NCBI GenBank assembly: GCA_003449615.1
Contig: DMHA01000016.1
Location: forward strand, 1 to 19,760
Direction: 5' to 3'
Source: Flavobacterium sp.
GTDB lineage: Bacteria; Bacteroidota; Bacteroidia; Flavobacteriales; Flavobacteriaceae
Length of the DNA: 19,760 nucleotides
The notes below the pieces were generated by a model, which did not search any database, had not been told where the DNA came from, and was given only the letters and a program-made list of their open reading frames with translations. Shown here piece after piece: positions 7,284 to 16,381 of the stretch. Positions within the stretch are counted from its first letter, which is position 1; each line of letters starts with the position of its first letter. Position numbers and translations under genes: made by a program.

Positions 7284-8354
7284 ATGCAAGCATTACTCGG
7301 AATTCTTTTTCACTCGATAGGAGGTTTCTCCTCAGGCAGTTTTTATATGCCTTACAAAAAAGTCAAAGATTGGGCTTGGGAAAGCTACTGGATTATTGGA
7401 GGTTTTTTCTCTTGGTTGATTGTCCCTCCTTTAGCGGCATACTTAACCGTTCCAGGTTTTACCGAAATTATCAGTGCGGCAGCACCATCTATCAAAACAG
7501 TGACCTATTCAATGGGTTTAATCTGGGGGATTGGCGGATTAACTTATGGACTTGGTGTTCGCTACTTAGGTATGTCATTAGGAAATTCCATAACTTTAGG
7601 TTTTTGTTCTGCTTTTGGAGCATTAGTACCGTCCATTTATTATAATTTTTATCCGGTTGAGGGAAAAGTTTCTTTTACAGATATGATATCTAATACAGGT
7701 GGCCAATTAGTTCTCTTTGGTGTTTTGGTATGTTTGGCTGGAATTGCATTTTCTGGAAGAGCAGGAATGCTCAAAGAAGCTGATTTTGCTACAGGTCATG
7801 AAGATAAAGACAAAGATTTTAATTTAGTAAAAGGATTAATTATTGCCACTATTTCGGGGATACTAAGTTCTTTTTTCAATTTTGGAATTGAAGCCGGAAA
7901 ACCAATGGCAGACGTTGCCAACGAAGCTTGGAAAGGTTTAAATCCAGATCAAGGTGAATTTCTTTTCCAAAACAATGTTACTTATGTTGTTTTGCTTTGG
8001 GGTGGATTGACAACCAACTTTATATGGTGTATGTACCTTAATTTCAAAAACAAAACTTTTGGGGATTACATTAATACCAAAACTCCAATTGCCAAGAATG
8101 TAACTTTTTCAGCAATTGCTGGTACCATGTGGTTTTTGCAATTTTTCTTCTATGGAATGGGTGAAAGCAAATTGGGCAACGGAGCCAGTTCCTGGATTTT
8201 ACACATGGCAACCATTATTCTAACGGCTAATTTTTGGGGATTTTATTTAAAAGAATGGTCTGGAGTATCCAAAAAGACATTCAATACATTTCTTATAGGA
8301 ATTGGTCTTATCCTAGCTTCAATTGTTATTGTCGGAATTGGGAATTCTCTTTAA
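7284..8354 (+). CDS. rhaT: L-rhamnose/H+ symporter RhaT
   Basis: RhaT imports L-rhamnose across the inner membrane with protons and belongs to the drug/metabolite transporter superfamily. The 356-residue protein has about ten hydrophobic segments spread along its length. It opens with the family signature GILFHSIGGFSSGSFYMPYK and continues with WESYWIIGGFFSWLIVPPLAA, LGMSLGNSITLGFCSAFGAL and FYGMGESKLGNGASSWILHM. Length is close to the E. coli protein (344 residues). It is the first gene of the rhamnose cluster, and a 34-base gap separates it from the aldolase/dehydrogenase gene. The start at 7284 is the first ATG and places the first membrane helix at the N-terminus as in the family. Confidence 0.94.
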   Translation: MQALLGILFHSIGGFSSGSFYMPYKKVKDWAWESYWIIGGFFSWLIVPPLAAYLTVPGFTEIISAAAPSIKTVTYSMGLIWGIGGLTYGLGVRYLGMSLGNSITLGFCSAFGALVPSIYYNFYPVEGKVSFTDMISNTGGQLVLFGVLVCLAGIAFSGRAGMLKEADFATGHEDKDKDFNLVKGLIIATISGILSSFFNFGIEAGKPMADVANEAWKGLNPDQGEFLFQNNVTYVVLLWGGLTTNFIWCMYLNFKNKTFGDYINTKTPIAKNVTFSAIAGTMWFLQFFFYGMGESKLGNGASSWILHMATIILTANFWGFYLKEWSGVSKKTFNTFLIGIGLILASIVIVGIGNSL

Positions 8355-8388
8355 TATATATTCAAACTAACATTTTAATCAAATATTA

Positions 8389-10530
8389 ATGTCAAACACT
8401 AACAGAAACAATATGACTTTTAAGCACGTAAGCTATCTTTGGGATGATGCAAAAGCAGCAGCACTAGCAGGAGATGAAGTGGCTCTTTTTATTTATCGTT
8501 CTAATTTATTAGGAGCCGATTTAAGATTAACCAACTATGGAGGTGGAAACACTTCCGCAAAAATTACGGATAAAGACCCATTGACTGGAGCAGACTCTGA
8601 AGTAATGTGGATCAAGGGTTCTGGTGGCGACATCGGAACATTGACAAAATCAGGTTGTGCGGCACTTTATTTAGAAAGATTATTAAACCTTGAAAATGTG
8701 TATAGAGGAATTGAATTTGAAGACGAAATGGTCGAATTATTCAACCACTGTATTTTCGATTTAGCTTCAAAAGCACCTTCAATCGACACACCATTACACG
8801 GTTTTTTACCTTTCAAACACATCGATCATTTACATCCAGATGCTGCCATTGCAATTGCCGCTGCTAAAGATGGAGCAAAAATCACAGAAGAATTATTCAA
8901 CGGAGAAATTGGTTGGGTAGGATGGCAACGTCCAGGTTTTGATTTGGGATTGCAAATGCGTGCTTGTCTTCAAGAAGCTGAGGCAAAAGGAAAAAAACTG
9001 AAAGGTGTAATGTTGGGTTCTCACGGTTTGTTTACTTGGGGCGATACCTCTTACGAAAGTTATATCAACACATTAGAGGTAATCGAAAAATGTGCGGAAT
9101 ACCTGGAAAGCAATTATGGAAAAAAACGTGCTATTTTTGGAGGTCAAAAAATTGAAAGTCTTCCAGAAGATGCCCGTAAATTGAAAGCAGCAAAAGTAGC
9201 TCCAATTTTGCGTGGTTTCTGTTCATCAGAGCGCAAAATGATTGGTCATTACACGGATGATGCCAGAGTAATGGAATTTATCAACTCCAATGATTTAGAT
9301 AAATTGGCTCCTCTTGGAACTTCTTGTCCTGATCATTTCTTGCGTACCAAAATCAGTCCTTTGGTTTTAGAATTAGACCCAAACGAAGATTTGTCAGATG
9401 TGGAAGCTATCAAAGCAAAATTGACACCTGCTTTTGAGGCTTACAGAGAAATGTACAAAGAATACCATAATACTTGCAAAAAATCAAACTCACCAGCGAT
9501 GCGTGATCCGAATCCTGTGGTGATTTTATATCCAGGAGTAGGAATGTTTACTTTCGCAAAAGACAAAACGATGGCTCGTTTAGCATCAGAATATTATGTG
9601 AATGCCGTAAACGTAATGAAAGGAGCCGAAGCCGTTTCTGAATATACGTCATTACCTCGTCAAGAAGCTTTCGATATTGAATATTGGTTATTGGAAGAAG
9701 CGAAGTTGCAACGTATGCCTAAACCGAAAGCCTTGTCAGGACGTATCGCCTTGATTACAGGTTCTGCAGGTGGTATTGGAAAAGCTATTGCCAAAAAATT
9801 TGCAGAAGAAGGCGCTTGTGTTATCATTAATGATATTAATGTGGAACGTTTAGAAACTGCAACTGCTGATTTCACCAAGGCTTTTGGTAAAGATGCTGTT
9901 TCTAGCACTTTATTGAATGTGACGGATGAAAAAAGCACGGAGTTGGCTTTGGATGCTGCTTGCTTAGCCTTTGGAGGTGTGGATATTGTCATCAATAATG
10001 CGGGAATCAGTATTTCAAAATCTATTGCAGAACATACTTTAGAAGAGTGGGATAGATTGTATGACATTTTGGTAAAAGGACAATTTATTGTTTCTAAAGC
10101 CGGAGTTGAAGTAATGCGCAAACAAGGTTTCGGTGGAGATTTAGTAAACATTGTTTCTAAAAACGCAGTAGTTGCAGGTCCAAATAACCCTGGTTATGGT
10201 TCGGCCAAAGCAGCTCAAGCACACTTGACACGTTTGATGGCTGCCGAATTAGGAGCTGACAAAATTCGTGTCAATACTGTAAATCCCGATGCTGTAATCT
10301 CTGATTCTAATATTTGGTCAGGGGGTTGGGCAGAAGGTCGCGCTAAAGCGTATGGCATTACAGTAGCAGAATTGCCTGCTTATTATGCAAAACGTACCTT
10401 ATTAAATGAAATTATATTGCCAGATGATATTGCCAATGCTTGTTTCGCATTTGTAGGCGGATTGTTGAATAAATCAACAGGAAACGCCTTGAATGTTGAC
10501 GGTGGTGTAGCTATGGGCTTTTACAGATAA
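8389..10530 (+). CDS. rhaEW: Bifunctional rhamnulose-1-phosphate aldolase / L-lactaldehyde dehydrogenase (RhaEW type)
   Basis: The N-terminal half is a class II aldolase/adducin domain. It shows YGGGNTSAKI (50-59), WIKGSGGDIGTL (74-85), an HIDHLHPDA cluster with H144, H147 and H149 as likely metal ligands, and GSHGLFTWG (H212). The C-terminal third is a classical short-chain dehydrogenase: cofactor motif TGSAGGIG (457-464), NNAG (536-539), and catalytic S590, Y603 and K607 (YGSAK). Fused enzymes of this kind are known in Bacillus and Chloroflexus rhamnose regulons. They cleave L-rhamnulose-1-P to DHAP and L-lactaldehyde and oxidise the aldehyde to L-lactate with NAD. The neighbours supply substrate (RhaT, RhaI, RhaB) and take the product (LutABC). 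The 713-residue length is usual for the fusion. An ATG at 8413 is an alternative start. Confidence 0.93.
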   Translation: MSNTNRNNMTFKHVSYLWDDAKAAALAGDEVALFIYRSNLLGADLRLTNYGGGNTSAKITDKDPLTGADSEVMWIKGSGGDIGTLTKSGCAALYLERLLNLENVYRGIEFEDEMVELFNHCIFDLASKAPSIDTPLHGFLPFKHIDHLHPDAAIAIAAAKDGAKITEELFNGEIGWVGWQRPGFDLGLQMRACLQEAEAKGKKLKGVMLGSHGLFTWGDTSYESYINTLEVIEKCAEYLESNYGKKRAIFGGQKIESLPEDARKLKAAKVAPILRGFCSSERKMIGHYTDDARVMEFINSNDLDKLAPLGTSCPDHFLRTKISPLVLELDPNEDLSDVEAIKAKLTPAFEAYREMYKEYHNTCKKSNSPAMRDPNPVVILYPGVGMFTFAKDKTMARLASEYYVNAVNVMKGAEAVSEYTSLPRQEAFDIEYWLLEEAKLQRMPKPKALSGRIALITGSAGGIGKAIAKKFAEEGACVIINDINVERLETATADFTKAFGKDAVSSTLLNVTDEKSTELALDAACLAFGGVDIVINNAGISISKSIAEHTLEEWDRLYDILVKGQFIVSKAGVEVMRKQGFGGDLVNIVSKNAVVAGPNNPGYGSAKAAQAHLTRLMAAELGADKIRVNTVNPDAVISDSNIWSGGWAEGRAKAYGITVAELPAYYAKRTLLNEIILPDDIANACFAFVGGLLNKSTGNALNVDGGVAMGFYR

Positions 10531-10682
10531 TAACAATCCTTTGGAGGGGATTATTTGATATATTAAACGTTCGATTTATCTGAAAAAAAGGAAGAAAGAC
10601 TTTAAAAAGCAACCATCAAAACTAAATTTACCTAGCCTATTTTAAAAATAAATTTAATTTAACTTTACAAAAAAAAAACACT

Positions 10683-11957
10683 ATGTTAATCGATTCTAAC
10701 AAAATAGCAAAACACAATGAAGATTTAATTAAATCTCATAAAAATAAATTGGTTTTTACAGCCTCAGAAATTGCTGAAACCGAAAGTATTATCAAAAAAT
10801 TAATTGATTTCCAAATCGCAATTCCATCTTGGGCTTTAGGAACAGGAGGAACTCGTTTCGGACGTTTTCCAGGTGGTGGAGAACCTCGCTCATTAGAAGA
10901 AAAAATTGAAGATGTAGGTTTGTTACACGCGCTGAACAAAGCTTCTGGAGCCATCTCTTTGCATATTCCTTGGGATATCCCAACGGATCGTAATGCCATT
11001 AAAGCTTTGGCAGCCCAACACGGATTGAAATTTGATGCGGTGAATTCAAACACTTTTCAAAACCAAGCCGATCAAGAACATTCTTATAAATTTGGTTCAT
11101 TACAAAACGTAAATAAAGCGGTTCGTAAACAAGCTATTGCTCATAATATCGAAGTAATCCAACAAGGTATTGAATTGGGTTCAACGGCATTAACTGTTTG
11201 GCTTGCCGATGGTTCTTGTTTTCCAGGACAATTAAATTTCCGTAAAGCGTATCAAAACACTTTGGAAAGTTTAGAAGAAATTTATGCTGCATTGCCAGCC
11301 AACTGGAAATTATATTTAGAATACAAATGTGCCGAACCTAACTTCTACTCGACAACAGTTGCCGATTGGGGACAATCTTATTCTTATGTAAAAAAATTAG
11401 GCGATAAAGCTTTAACTTTGGTAGATTTAGGACACCATTTACCAAATGCCAACATCGAGCAAATCGTTTCTTTGTTGCTAATGGAAGAAAAATTGGGTGG
11501 ATTCCACTTCAATGATTCGAAATACGGTGATGACGATTTAACTGCTGGCGCTTTGAAACCGTATCAATTATTCTTGATTTTCAACGAATTAGTTGAAGGA
11601 ATGGACGCCAGAGGAATGAATCACGCCACAGATTTAGGATGGATGATCGATGCATCGCACAACGTAAAAGACCCAATGGAAGACTTATTGCAATCTGTAG
11701 AAGCGATTATGGTGGCTTATGCGCAAGCACTTTCAGTGGACAGAAAAGCATTAGAAATTGCACAAGAAGAAAATGACGTTGTAAAAGCGCAAGAAATTTT
11801 ACAAAACGCTTTTCGTACTGATGTTCGTGCATTAGTTGCCGAAGCTCGTTTGCGTTCAGGAGCAGCCTTAAATCCAGTAGGATTGTACCGCGACCTTGCA
11901 GTTAGAAAAGGTCTTATTGCCGAAAGAGGATTAAAAACAGTAGCTACAGGCTTGTAA
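10683..11957 (+). CDS. rhaI: L-rhamnose isomerase, RhaI (Pseudomonas) type
   Basis: The enzyme interconverts L-rhamnose and L-rhamnulose, the first cytosolic step. At 424 residues it is a xylose-isomerase-like TIM barrel related to the Pseudomonas stutzeri enzyme, not to E. coli RhaA. Characteristic stretches are PSWALGTGGTRFGRFPGGGEP, SLHIPWDIP and WLADGSCFPGQLNFRKA. Likely metal ligands are E213 in LYLEYKCAEP, D248 in LVDLGHHLPN, H275 in GGFHFNDSKYG and D323 in GWMIDASHN. It follows rhaEW after a 152-base gap that contains only a weak hairpin (AATCC/GGATT near 10534) and no clear promoter. A 148-bp inverted repeat begins 7 bases after its stop. Confidence 0.94.
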   Translation: MLIDSNKIAKHNEDLIKSHKNKLVFTASEIAETESIIKKLIDFQIAIPSWALGTGGTRFGRFPGGGEPRSLEEKIEDVGLLHALNKASGAISLHIPWDIPTDRNAIKALAAQHGLKFDAVNSNTFQNQADQEHSYKFGSLQNVNKAVRKQAIAHNIEVIQQGIELGSTALTVWLADGSCFPGQLNFRKAYQNTLESLEEIYAALPANWKLYLEYKCAEPNFYSTTVADWGQSYSYVKKLGDKALTLVDLGHHLPNANIEQIVSLLLMEEKLGGFHFNDSKYGDDDLTAGALKPYQLFLIFNELVEGMDARGMNHATDLGWMIDASHNVKDPMEDLLQSVEAIMVAYAQALSVDRKALEIAQEENDVVKAQEILQNAFRTDVRALVAEARLRSGAALNPVGLYRDLAVRKGLIAERGLKTVATGL

Positions 11958-11964
11958 AAAACTG

Positions 11965-12112
11965 ACACAGATTTCACAAATAAGCACAGATTTTTAAAGA
12001 TTAAATGGCAAAGGCTTGAAAAACATTTTGCTATGTCTAAGTAAAATACTTTACAATTTGATTCTATGATTCGTATCCGTAATTAATTTGTGTAAATTTG
12101 TGAAATCTGTGT
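11965..12112. repeat. Inverted-repeat element between rhaI and rhaB
   Basis: Perfect 17-bp arms, ACACAGATTTCACAAAT (11965-11981) and its reverse complement (12096-12112), bound a 148-bp segment without a gene. Similar CACAGATTT/AAATCTGTG modules are commonly scattered through Flavobacterium genomes, from memory. It probably represents a small non-autonomous repeat. In a transcript the arms could pair and affect mRNA stability or processing between the two genes. It also contains the ATG at 12088 that would otherwise extend rhaB. Confidence 0.75.
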
Positions 12113-12129
12113 TAAAAAAATTATCAACA

Positions 12130-13491
12130 ATGAATGTAGTAGCTGTTTTTGATATTGGTAAAACAAACAAAAAAGTCTTTCTTTTCAACGAAAACTATCA
12201 GATTGTTTGGGAGAATTCTGTGAATTTTCCAGAGATAGCAGATGAAGATGGTTTTCCTTGCGAAGATATTAAAGCTCTTGAAAACTGGATAAATGATAGG
12301 TTAAAAGAAATAAAATCGTTATCCCAATATGTTTTAAAAGCGATTAATTTTAGCTCTTACGGAGCCAGTTTCGTATATGTGGATGAAGATGGAAAACCAT
12401 TGACACCGCTCTACAATTATCTAAAATCATATCCTGAAGTTCTCAAAAAAGAGTTTTATACTAAATATAAAGGAGAAGAAAAGTTTTCCGTAAAAACGGC
12501 TTCTCCAGTTTTAGGAAGTTTAAATTCAGGAATGCAAATTTACCGTTTAAAGGAAGAAAATCCAACTTTGTTTGACAAAGTAAAATATTGTTTGCACCTG
12601 CCACAATATTTGAGTTCACTTTTTACAGGTCAATATTTTGCTGATATTACAAGCATAGGTTGTCATACCAATCTTTGGAATTTTAAAAAGATGAAGTATC
12701 ACAAATGGTTGAAAAAAGAAAGTATTAAAGCTAAAATTCCATCAATTCAATATGGCGAAAACACAATAAAAATTGAAGATAACATTGTGGTTGGCGTTGG
12801 ATTACACGACAGTTCTTCGGCGATTATTCCTTACACCATCAACTTCTCAGAACCTTTCGTATTGTTATCTACTGGAACTTGGAGTATTTCCCTAAATCCA
12901 TTCAACGATACGCTTTTGACTTATGAGGAACTTCAAAAGGATTGCTTGTGCTATTTGCAATACAAAGAAAAACCAGTAAAAGCAGCCCGTTTATTTGCCG
13001 GCAACGAGCACGAAATACAAACTAAAAGATTGGCAAGTCATTATAAATTGCCAGTAGACACCTATAAAAAAATAGTTTACAATAAAGACATTATATCTAA
13101 ACTAAGATATGATAACCTTAAATGGAATTCTCCCAGTCCAGACAAATCCAAAACCCTCCAAAAATTTGCCTTCGAACTGAGAAATCTGGATGATTTTGAA
13201 AGTTACGAAGCGGCCTATCATCAATTAATGCTGGATATTGTTGAACAGCAAATACTTTCGACGGAATTAGTAATTCATAATAGTCCAGTCAAAAAAATAT
13301 TTGTTGATGGGGGCTTTAGCAAAAACCCTATCTTTATGAATTTATTGGCACAAGCATTTCCTGAAATGGAAGTTTATGCCGCTTCAATGGCGCAAGCAAG
13401 TGCGCTGGGTGCTGCATTAGCCATTCATAAAAACTGGAATACAAACCCGATTCCCAACGATTTGATTGATTTAAAATTTTATAAAAACTAA
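12130..13491 (+). CDS. rhaB: L-rhamnulokinase, FGGY family
   Basis: RhaB phosphorylates L-rhamnulose at O1 with ATP. The 453-residue protein shows the FGGY kinase layout. The N-terminal ATPase phosphate motif is FDIGKTNKKVFLF (D8-G10-T12), the substrate-domain segment is SYGASFVYVDEDGKPLTPLYNY, a second phosphate loop lies in LLSTGTWSISLNP, and the C-terminal motif is VDGGFSKNPIF (392-402), followed by AQASALGAALA. The start at 12130 is chosen because it gives the family opening MNVVAVFDIGKTN. The in-frame ATG at 12088 lies inside the preceding inverted repeat and would add 14 unrelated residues. Placement after rhaI and before the lactate genes supports the rhamnose role rather than another FGGY sugar. 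Confidence 0.92.
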   Translation: MNVVAVFDIGKTNKKVFLFNENYQIVWENSVNFPEIADEDGFPCEDIKALENWINDRLKEIKSLSQYVLKAINFSSYGASFVYVDEDGKPLTPLYNYLKSYPEVLKKEFYTKYKGEEKFSVKTASPVLGSLNSGMQIYRLKEENPTLFDKVKYCLHLPQYLSSLFTGQYFADITSIGCHTNLWNFKKMKYHKWLKKESIKAKIPSIQYGENTIKIEDNIVVGVGLHDSSSAIIPYTINFSEPFVLLSTGTWSISLNPFNDTLLTYEELQKDCLCYLQYKEKPVKAARLFAGNEHEIQTKRLASHYKLPVDTYKKIVYNKDIISKLRYDNLKWNSPSPDKSKTLQKFAFELRNLDDFESYEAAYHQLMLDIVEQQILSTELVIHNSPVKKIFVDGGFSKNPIFMNLLAQAFPEMEVYAASMAQASALGAALAIHKNWNTNPIPNDLIDLKFYKN

Positions 13492-13548
13492 GATGAAATG
13501 CCTACGACAATAGTCCTTGACAAACAGGAAAATTGTTATTGGCGTTCC

Positions 13549-13570
13549 ACCTGCCTGTCGGCAGACAGGT
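13549..13570. repeat. REP-like palindrome between rhaB and lutA
   Basis: The inner arms CCTGTC/GACAGG form a hairpin with loop GGCA. The core CCTGCCTGT-GGCAGACAGG is the same as at 6871-6890 apart from one extra base, and both copies are followed by a similar T/A-rich tail. It is a dispersed palindromic repeat of the kind found in Flavobacterium intergenic regions. It sits in the 109-base gap between rhaB and lutA and might weaken or process the transcript there. Confidence 0.75.
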
Positions 13571-13600
13571 CTTTCATTAAAAAACAAATAATATAAACAG

Positions 13601-14338
13601 ATGAAAATTGGACTTTTTATCCCTTGTTATGTAGACCAGTTTTATCCAAAAGTGGGTATTTCTACCTACGAATTATTACAAAAATTAGGTTGCGATGTCC
13701 GTTTTCCAATGAAACAAACCTGCTGTGGACAGCCAATGGCTAATAGTGGATACGAACACTTGACCAAAGGTTGCGATGCTAATTTTGTTGCCAATTTTGC
13801 TGAATTTGATTATATCGTTTGTCCCTCGGGAAGTTGCGTTTTGCACGTTAAAGATCATTTGCACGATGAAAACAACGAGGAATTGGCTTCGAAAATCAGA
13901 AAATCAGTTTTTGAACTAACCGAGTTTATTTCCGATATTTTAAAAATAGAAACCATAGAGGGGAATTTTCCGCACCGAGTTGGTTTACACCAAAGTTGTC
14001 ACGGACAGCGTGGATTAAAACTTTCTCAAATGAGCGAATTAAACGCTCCTTTTTTCTCCAAACCCGAACAATTATTAAAAGGAATCAAAGGAATAGATTT
14101 GGTTTCATTGAAAAGAAAAGATGAATGTTGTGGTTTTGGCGGAACCTTTTGTGTTACCGAAGAATCTGTTTCGGTAAAAATGGGACAAGACCGAATCAAA
14201 GACCACGAAGAACAAGGAGTTGAATATATCACTGGTTTCGATATGTCTTGTTTAATGCATTTAGAAGGGATTTTAAGAAGACAAAATAGTTCCATAAAAA
14301 CGATTCATATTGCCGAAATATTAAATTCTAAATCCTAA
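13601..14338 (+). CDS. lutA: L-lactate oxidation complex subunit LutA (CCG-domain iron-sulfur protein)
   Basis: LutA is one of three cytosolic subunits (LutABC) that oxidise L-lactate to pyruvate independently of flavin-type LldD. The 245 residues carry the duplicated cysteine-rich (CCG) domain. The first set is CCGQPMANSGY (C41, C42) with CPSGSC (C74, C79); the second is HQSCHGQRGL (C133) with CCGFGGTF (C176, C177). In this protein class these ligate an iron-sulfur cluster. LutB begins 6 bases after the stop. The position directly after the rhamnose genes fits removal of the L-lactate produced from lactaldehyde. Confidence 0.94.
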   Translation: MKIGLFIPCYVDQFYPKVGISTYELLQKLGCDVRFPMKQTCCGQPMANSGYEHLTKGCDANFVANFAEFDYIVCPSGSCVLHVKDHLHDENNEELASKIRKSVFELTEFISDILKIETIEGNFPHRVGLHQSCHGQRGLKLSQMSELNAPFFSKPEQLLKGIKGIDLVSLKRKDECCGFGGTFCVTEESVSVKMGQDRIKDHEEQGVEYITGFDMSCLMHLEGILRRQNSSIKTIHIAEILNSKS

Positions 14339-14344
14339 TTCGGT

Positions 14345-15739
14345 ATGAAAAATACTTTATCACATAGCGATGCAGCCACTATTTTCAATAAAGATGGAAA
14401 AAGGGTCGATTGGCACGATGAAACGCTTTGGTTTGTTCGCGAGAAAAGAGATAAAGCAGCACATCAAATTCCAGAATGGGAATTATTAAGGGAAACAGCT
14501 TCGCAAATAAAAAACAATGTTCTTTCGGATATAAATAATTATTTGATTGAATTCGAGGCTAATGCCCTAAAAAACGGAATCATTGTACATTGGGCAGCAG
14601 ACGGTGAAGAGCATAACAAAATTGTACATTCCATTATAGAAAAACACGGCGTGAAGCAGATGGTCAAGTCAAAATCGATGCTCACTGAAGAATGCCATTT
14701 GAATGACTATTTAGCCCAAAAAGGAATCGACGTTATAGACACCGACTTGGGCGAACGAATCGTTCAACTCAGAAATGAACCCCCCAGTCATATCGTTTTG
14801 CCTGCCATTCACTTGAAAAAAGCAGATGTAAGTGAAACTTTTCACGAACATCTTGGAACCGAAAAAGGCAACAATGACCCTAAATATTTGACAGAAGCAG
14901 CGAGATTGCATCTAAGAGACAAATTTCTTACCAGAAAAGTTGCACTAACTGGAGTCAATTTTGCTATTGCCGAAACAGGAGAAATTGTGGTGTGTACCAA
15001 TGAAGGTAATGCCGATATGGGCGTTCACCTTGCCGATGTGCATATTGCCAGTATGGGTTTTGAAAAAATAATACCTAAACGAAAACACTTGAGTGTTTTT
15101 CTTAGATTGCTAGCTAGAAGCGCAACAGGACAGCCTATTACCACCTTTTCCAGTCATTTCAAAAAACCAAGAGACGGTCAAGAAATGCACATCGTTATTG
15201 TAGATAACGGCAGATCTACACAATTAGGAAGACCCGATTTTAGAAATTCATTAAAATGTATTCGTTGTGCAGCTTGTATGAATACTTGTCCCGTTTACAG
15301 AAGAAGTGGCGGTCACAGTTACCATACTGCGATTGTTGGGCCAATTGGTTCCATATTAGCGCCAAATCTCGATATGAAAAAAAATGCCGATTTGCCTTTC
15401 GCCAGCACGCTTTGTGGTTCTTGTACCAACGTTTGCCCCGTGAAAATTGACATTCACGACCAATTGTATAAATGGCGTCAAGTATTGGTAAAAGAGGGAT
15501 ATACACCAACAACAAAAACCATTGCTTTGAAAGGTATGGCAGCTGTTCTTTCGAGTGCTACTATATTTAATTTTGCAGGAAAAGCGGGAAGATTCGTTAT
15601 TAAATACTTGCCTTTTCTAGTTAATAATAACATCAATGCTTGGTATAAACAAAGGGAAATGCCTGCTCCGCCAGAAGAATCCTTTAGAGAATGGTATGCA
15701 AAAAACGGCAAAGAATTTAAGGAAAAAGAAAATGAGTAG
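14345..15739 (+). CDS. lutB: L-lactate oxidation complex subunit LutB (ferredoxin-like iron-sulfur protein)
   Basis: LutB is the 464-residue electron-transfer subunit of the L-lactate oxidising complex. An LUD-type domain occupies about residues 60-290 (ending MHIVIVDNGRS). Two [4Fe-4S] cysteine motifs follow: CIRCAACMNTCPVY (C305, C308, C311, C315) and CGSCTNVCPVKIDI (C357, C360, C364). A C-terminal segment ends in a charged tail. Length matches the Bacillus protein (about 476 residues). Its last codons overlap the start of lutC by 8 bases, indicating translational coupling. Confidence 0.94.
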   Translation: MKNTLSHSDAATIFNKDGKRVDWHDETLWFVREKRDKAAHQIPEWELLRETASQIKNNVLSDINNYLIEFEANALKNGIIVHWAADGEEHNKIVHSIIEKHGVKQMVKSKSMLTEECHLNDYLAQKGIDVIDTDLGERIVQLRNEPPSHIVLPAIHLKKADVSETFHEHLGTEKGNNDPKYLTEAARLHLRDKFLTRKVALTGVNFAIAETGEIVVCTNEGNADMGVHLADVHIASMGFEKIIPKRKHLSVFLRLLARSATGQPITTFSSHFKKPRDGQEMHIVIVDNGRSTQLGRPDFRNSLKCIRCAACMNTCPVYRRSGGHSYHTAIVGPIGSILAPNLDMKKNADLPFASTLCGSCTNVCPVKIDIHDQLYKWRQVLVKEGYTPTTKTIALKGMAAVLSSATIFNFAGKAGRFVIKYLPFLVNNNINAWYKQREMPAPPEESFREWYAKNGKEFKEKENE

Positions 15740-16319
15740 TAGAGCAAGCATTTTAGAAAAAATTAAACAAAACCAACCTTCAGTGGTAAGTGAATTGCCT
15801 AGTCTAACTTTTTTAGGATTGGACACATTTGATATTGTCGAAAAGTACAAAACAGTTTTGAAAAGTATTGGTGGCGATTTTGTGGAAGTTAAAAATTATG
15901 ATGCTATAATTGACTTTATCAAGAATAATTATGATATTAAAAAACGAATAATTACAACTCTACCTGAATTGGCCGAAATTGCTGTGACAGATTGGTTCAA
16001 TGACGACCCACATACTTTGAAAGATGTCGAACTAACTATCGTGAAAGCGCATTTTGGAGTAGCAGAAAACTCGGCACTGTGGGTTACTGACGCTATTTTA
16101 GGTCAGCGTGTTGCTACATTCATCCCACAATATTTAGCTATCATTGTCAATAAAAACGATATTGTAGCAACTATGCATCAAGCTTATGATTGTATAGGCG
16201 ACCAAGAATACGGATTTGGAACTTTTATTGCAGGTCCGTCTAAAACCGCTGATATTGAGCAATCATTAGTTTTAGGTGCTCATGGAGCAAGAGGATTAAT
16301 GGTCTTTATTTTGGAATAA
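15732..16319 (+). CDS. lutC: L-lactate oxidation complex subunit LutC (LUD domain)
   Basis: The 195-residue protein is an LUD-domain subunit of the L-lactate oxidation complex. Conserved segments are VAENSALWVTDAI, RVATFIPQYLAIIV and, near the end, FIAGPSKTADIEQSLVLGAHG, the hallmark C-terminal motif of the family. The ATG at 15732 (MSSRASILEKI) overlaps the lutB stop by 8 bases in another frame. An in-frame upstream ATG at 15636 lies deep within lutB and would add 32 basic residues, so it is rejected. The fbp gene follows after 62 bases with no terminator seen. Confidence 0.93.
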   Translation: MSSRASILEKIKQNQPSVVSELPSLTFLGLDTFDIVEKYKTVLKSIGGDFVEVKNYDAIIDFIKNNYDIKKRIITTLPELAEIAVTDWFNDDPHTLKDVELTIVKAHFGVAENSALWVTDAILGQRVATFIPQYLAIIVNKNDIVATMHQAYDCIGDQEYGFGTFIAGPSKTADIEQSLVLGAHGARGLMVFILE

Positions 16320-16381
16320 ATTTCAATGGTTTGTTGAACTAGGCATTTTATCTAATAATTAATTTACTAAAATAATTCACA

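Noticed and set aside
9660..10151. 163-codon minus-strand open frame
   Set aside because: It is antisense to the SDR domain of rhaEW, whose motifs are fully conserved; the frame is a codon-usage shadow.
10531..10682. Internal promoter or terminator between rhaEW and rhaI
   Set aside because: There is only a 5-bp AATCC/GGATT stem and no good TAnnTTTG box; the evidence is insufficient for either.
12088..12129. Upstream ATG for rhaB
   Set aside because: It lies within the inverted-repeat element; the ATG at 12130 gives the conserved kinase N-terminus.
13601..16319. Heterodisulfide reductase/glycolate oxidase subunits instead of LutABC
   Set aside because: Gene order, sizes, the overlap and the LUD-domain ending PSKTADIEQSLVLGAHG together fit LutA-LutB-LutC specifically.
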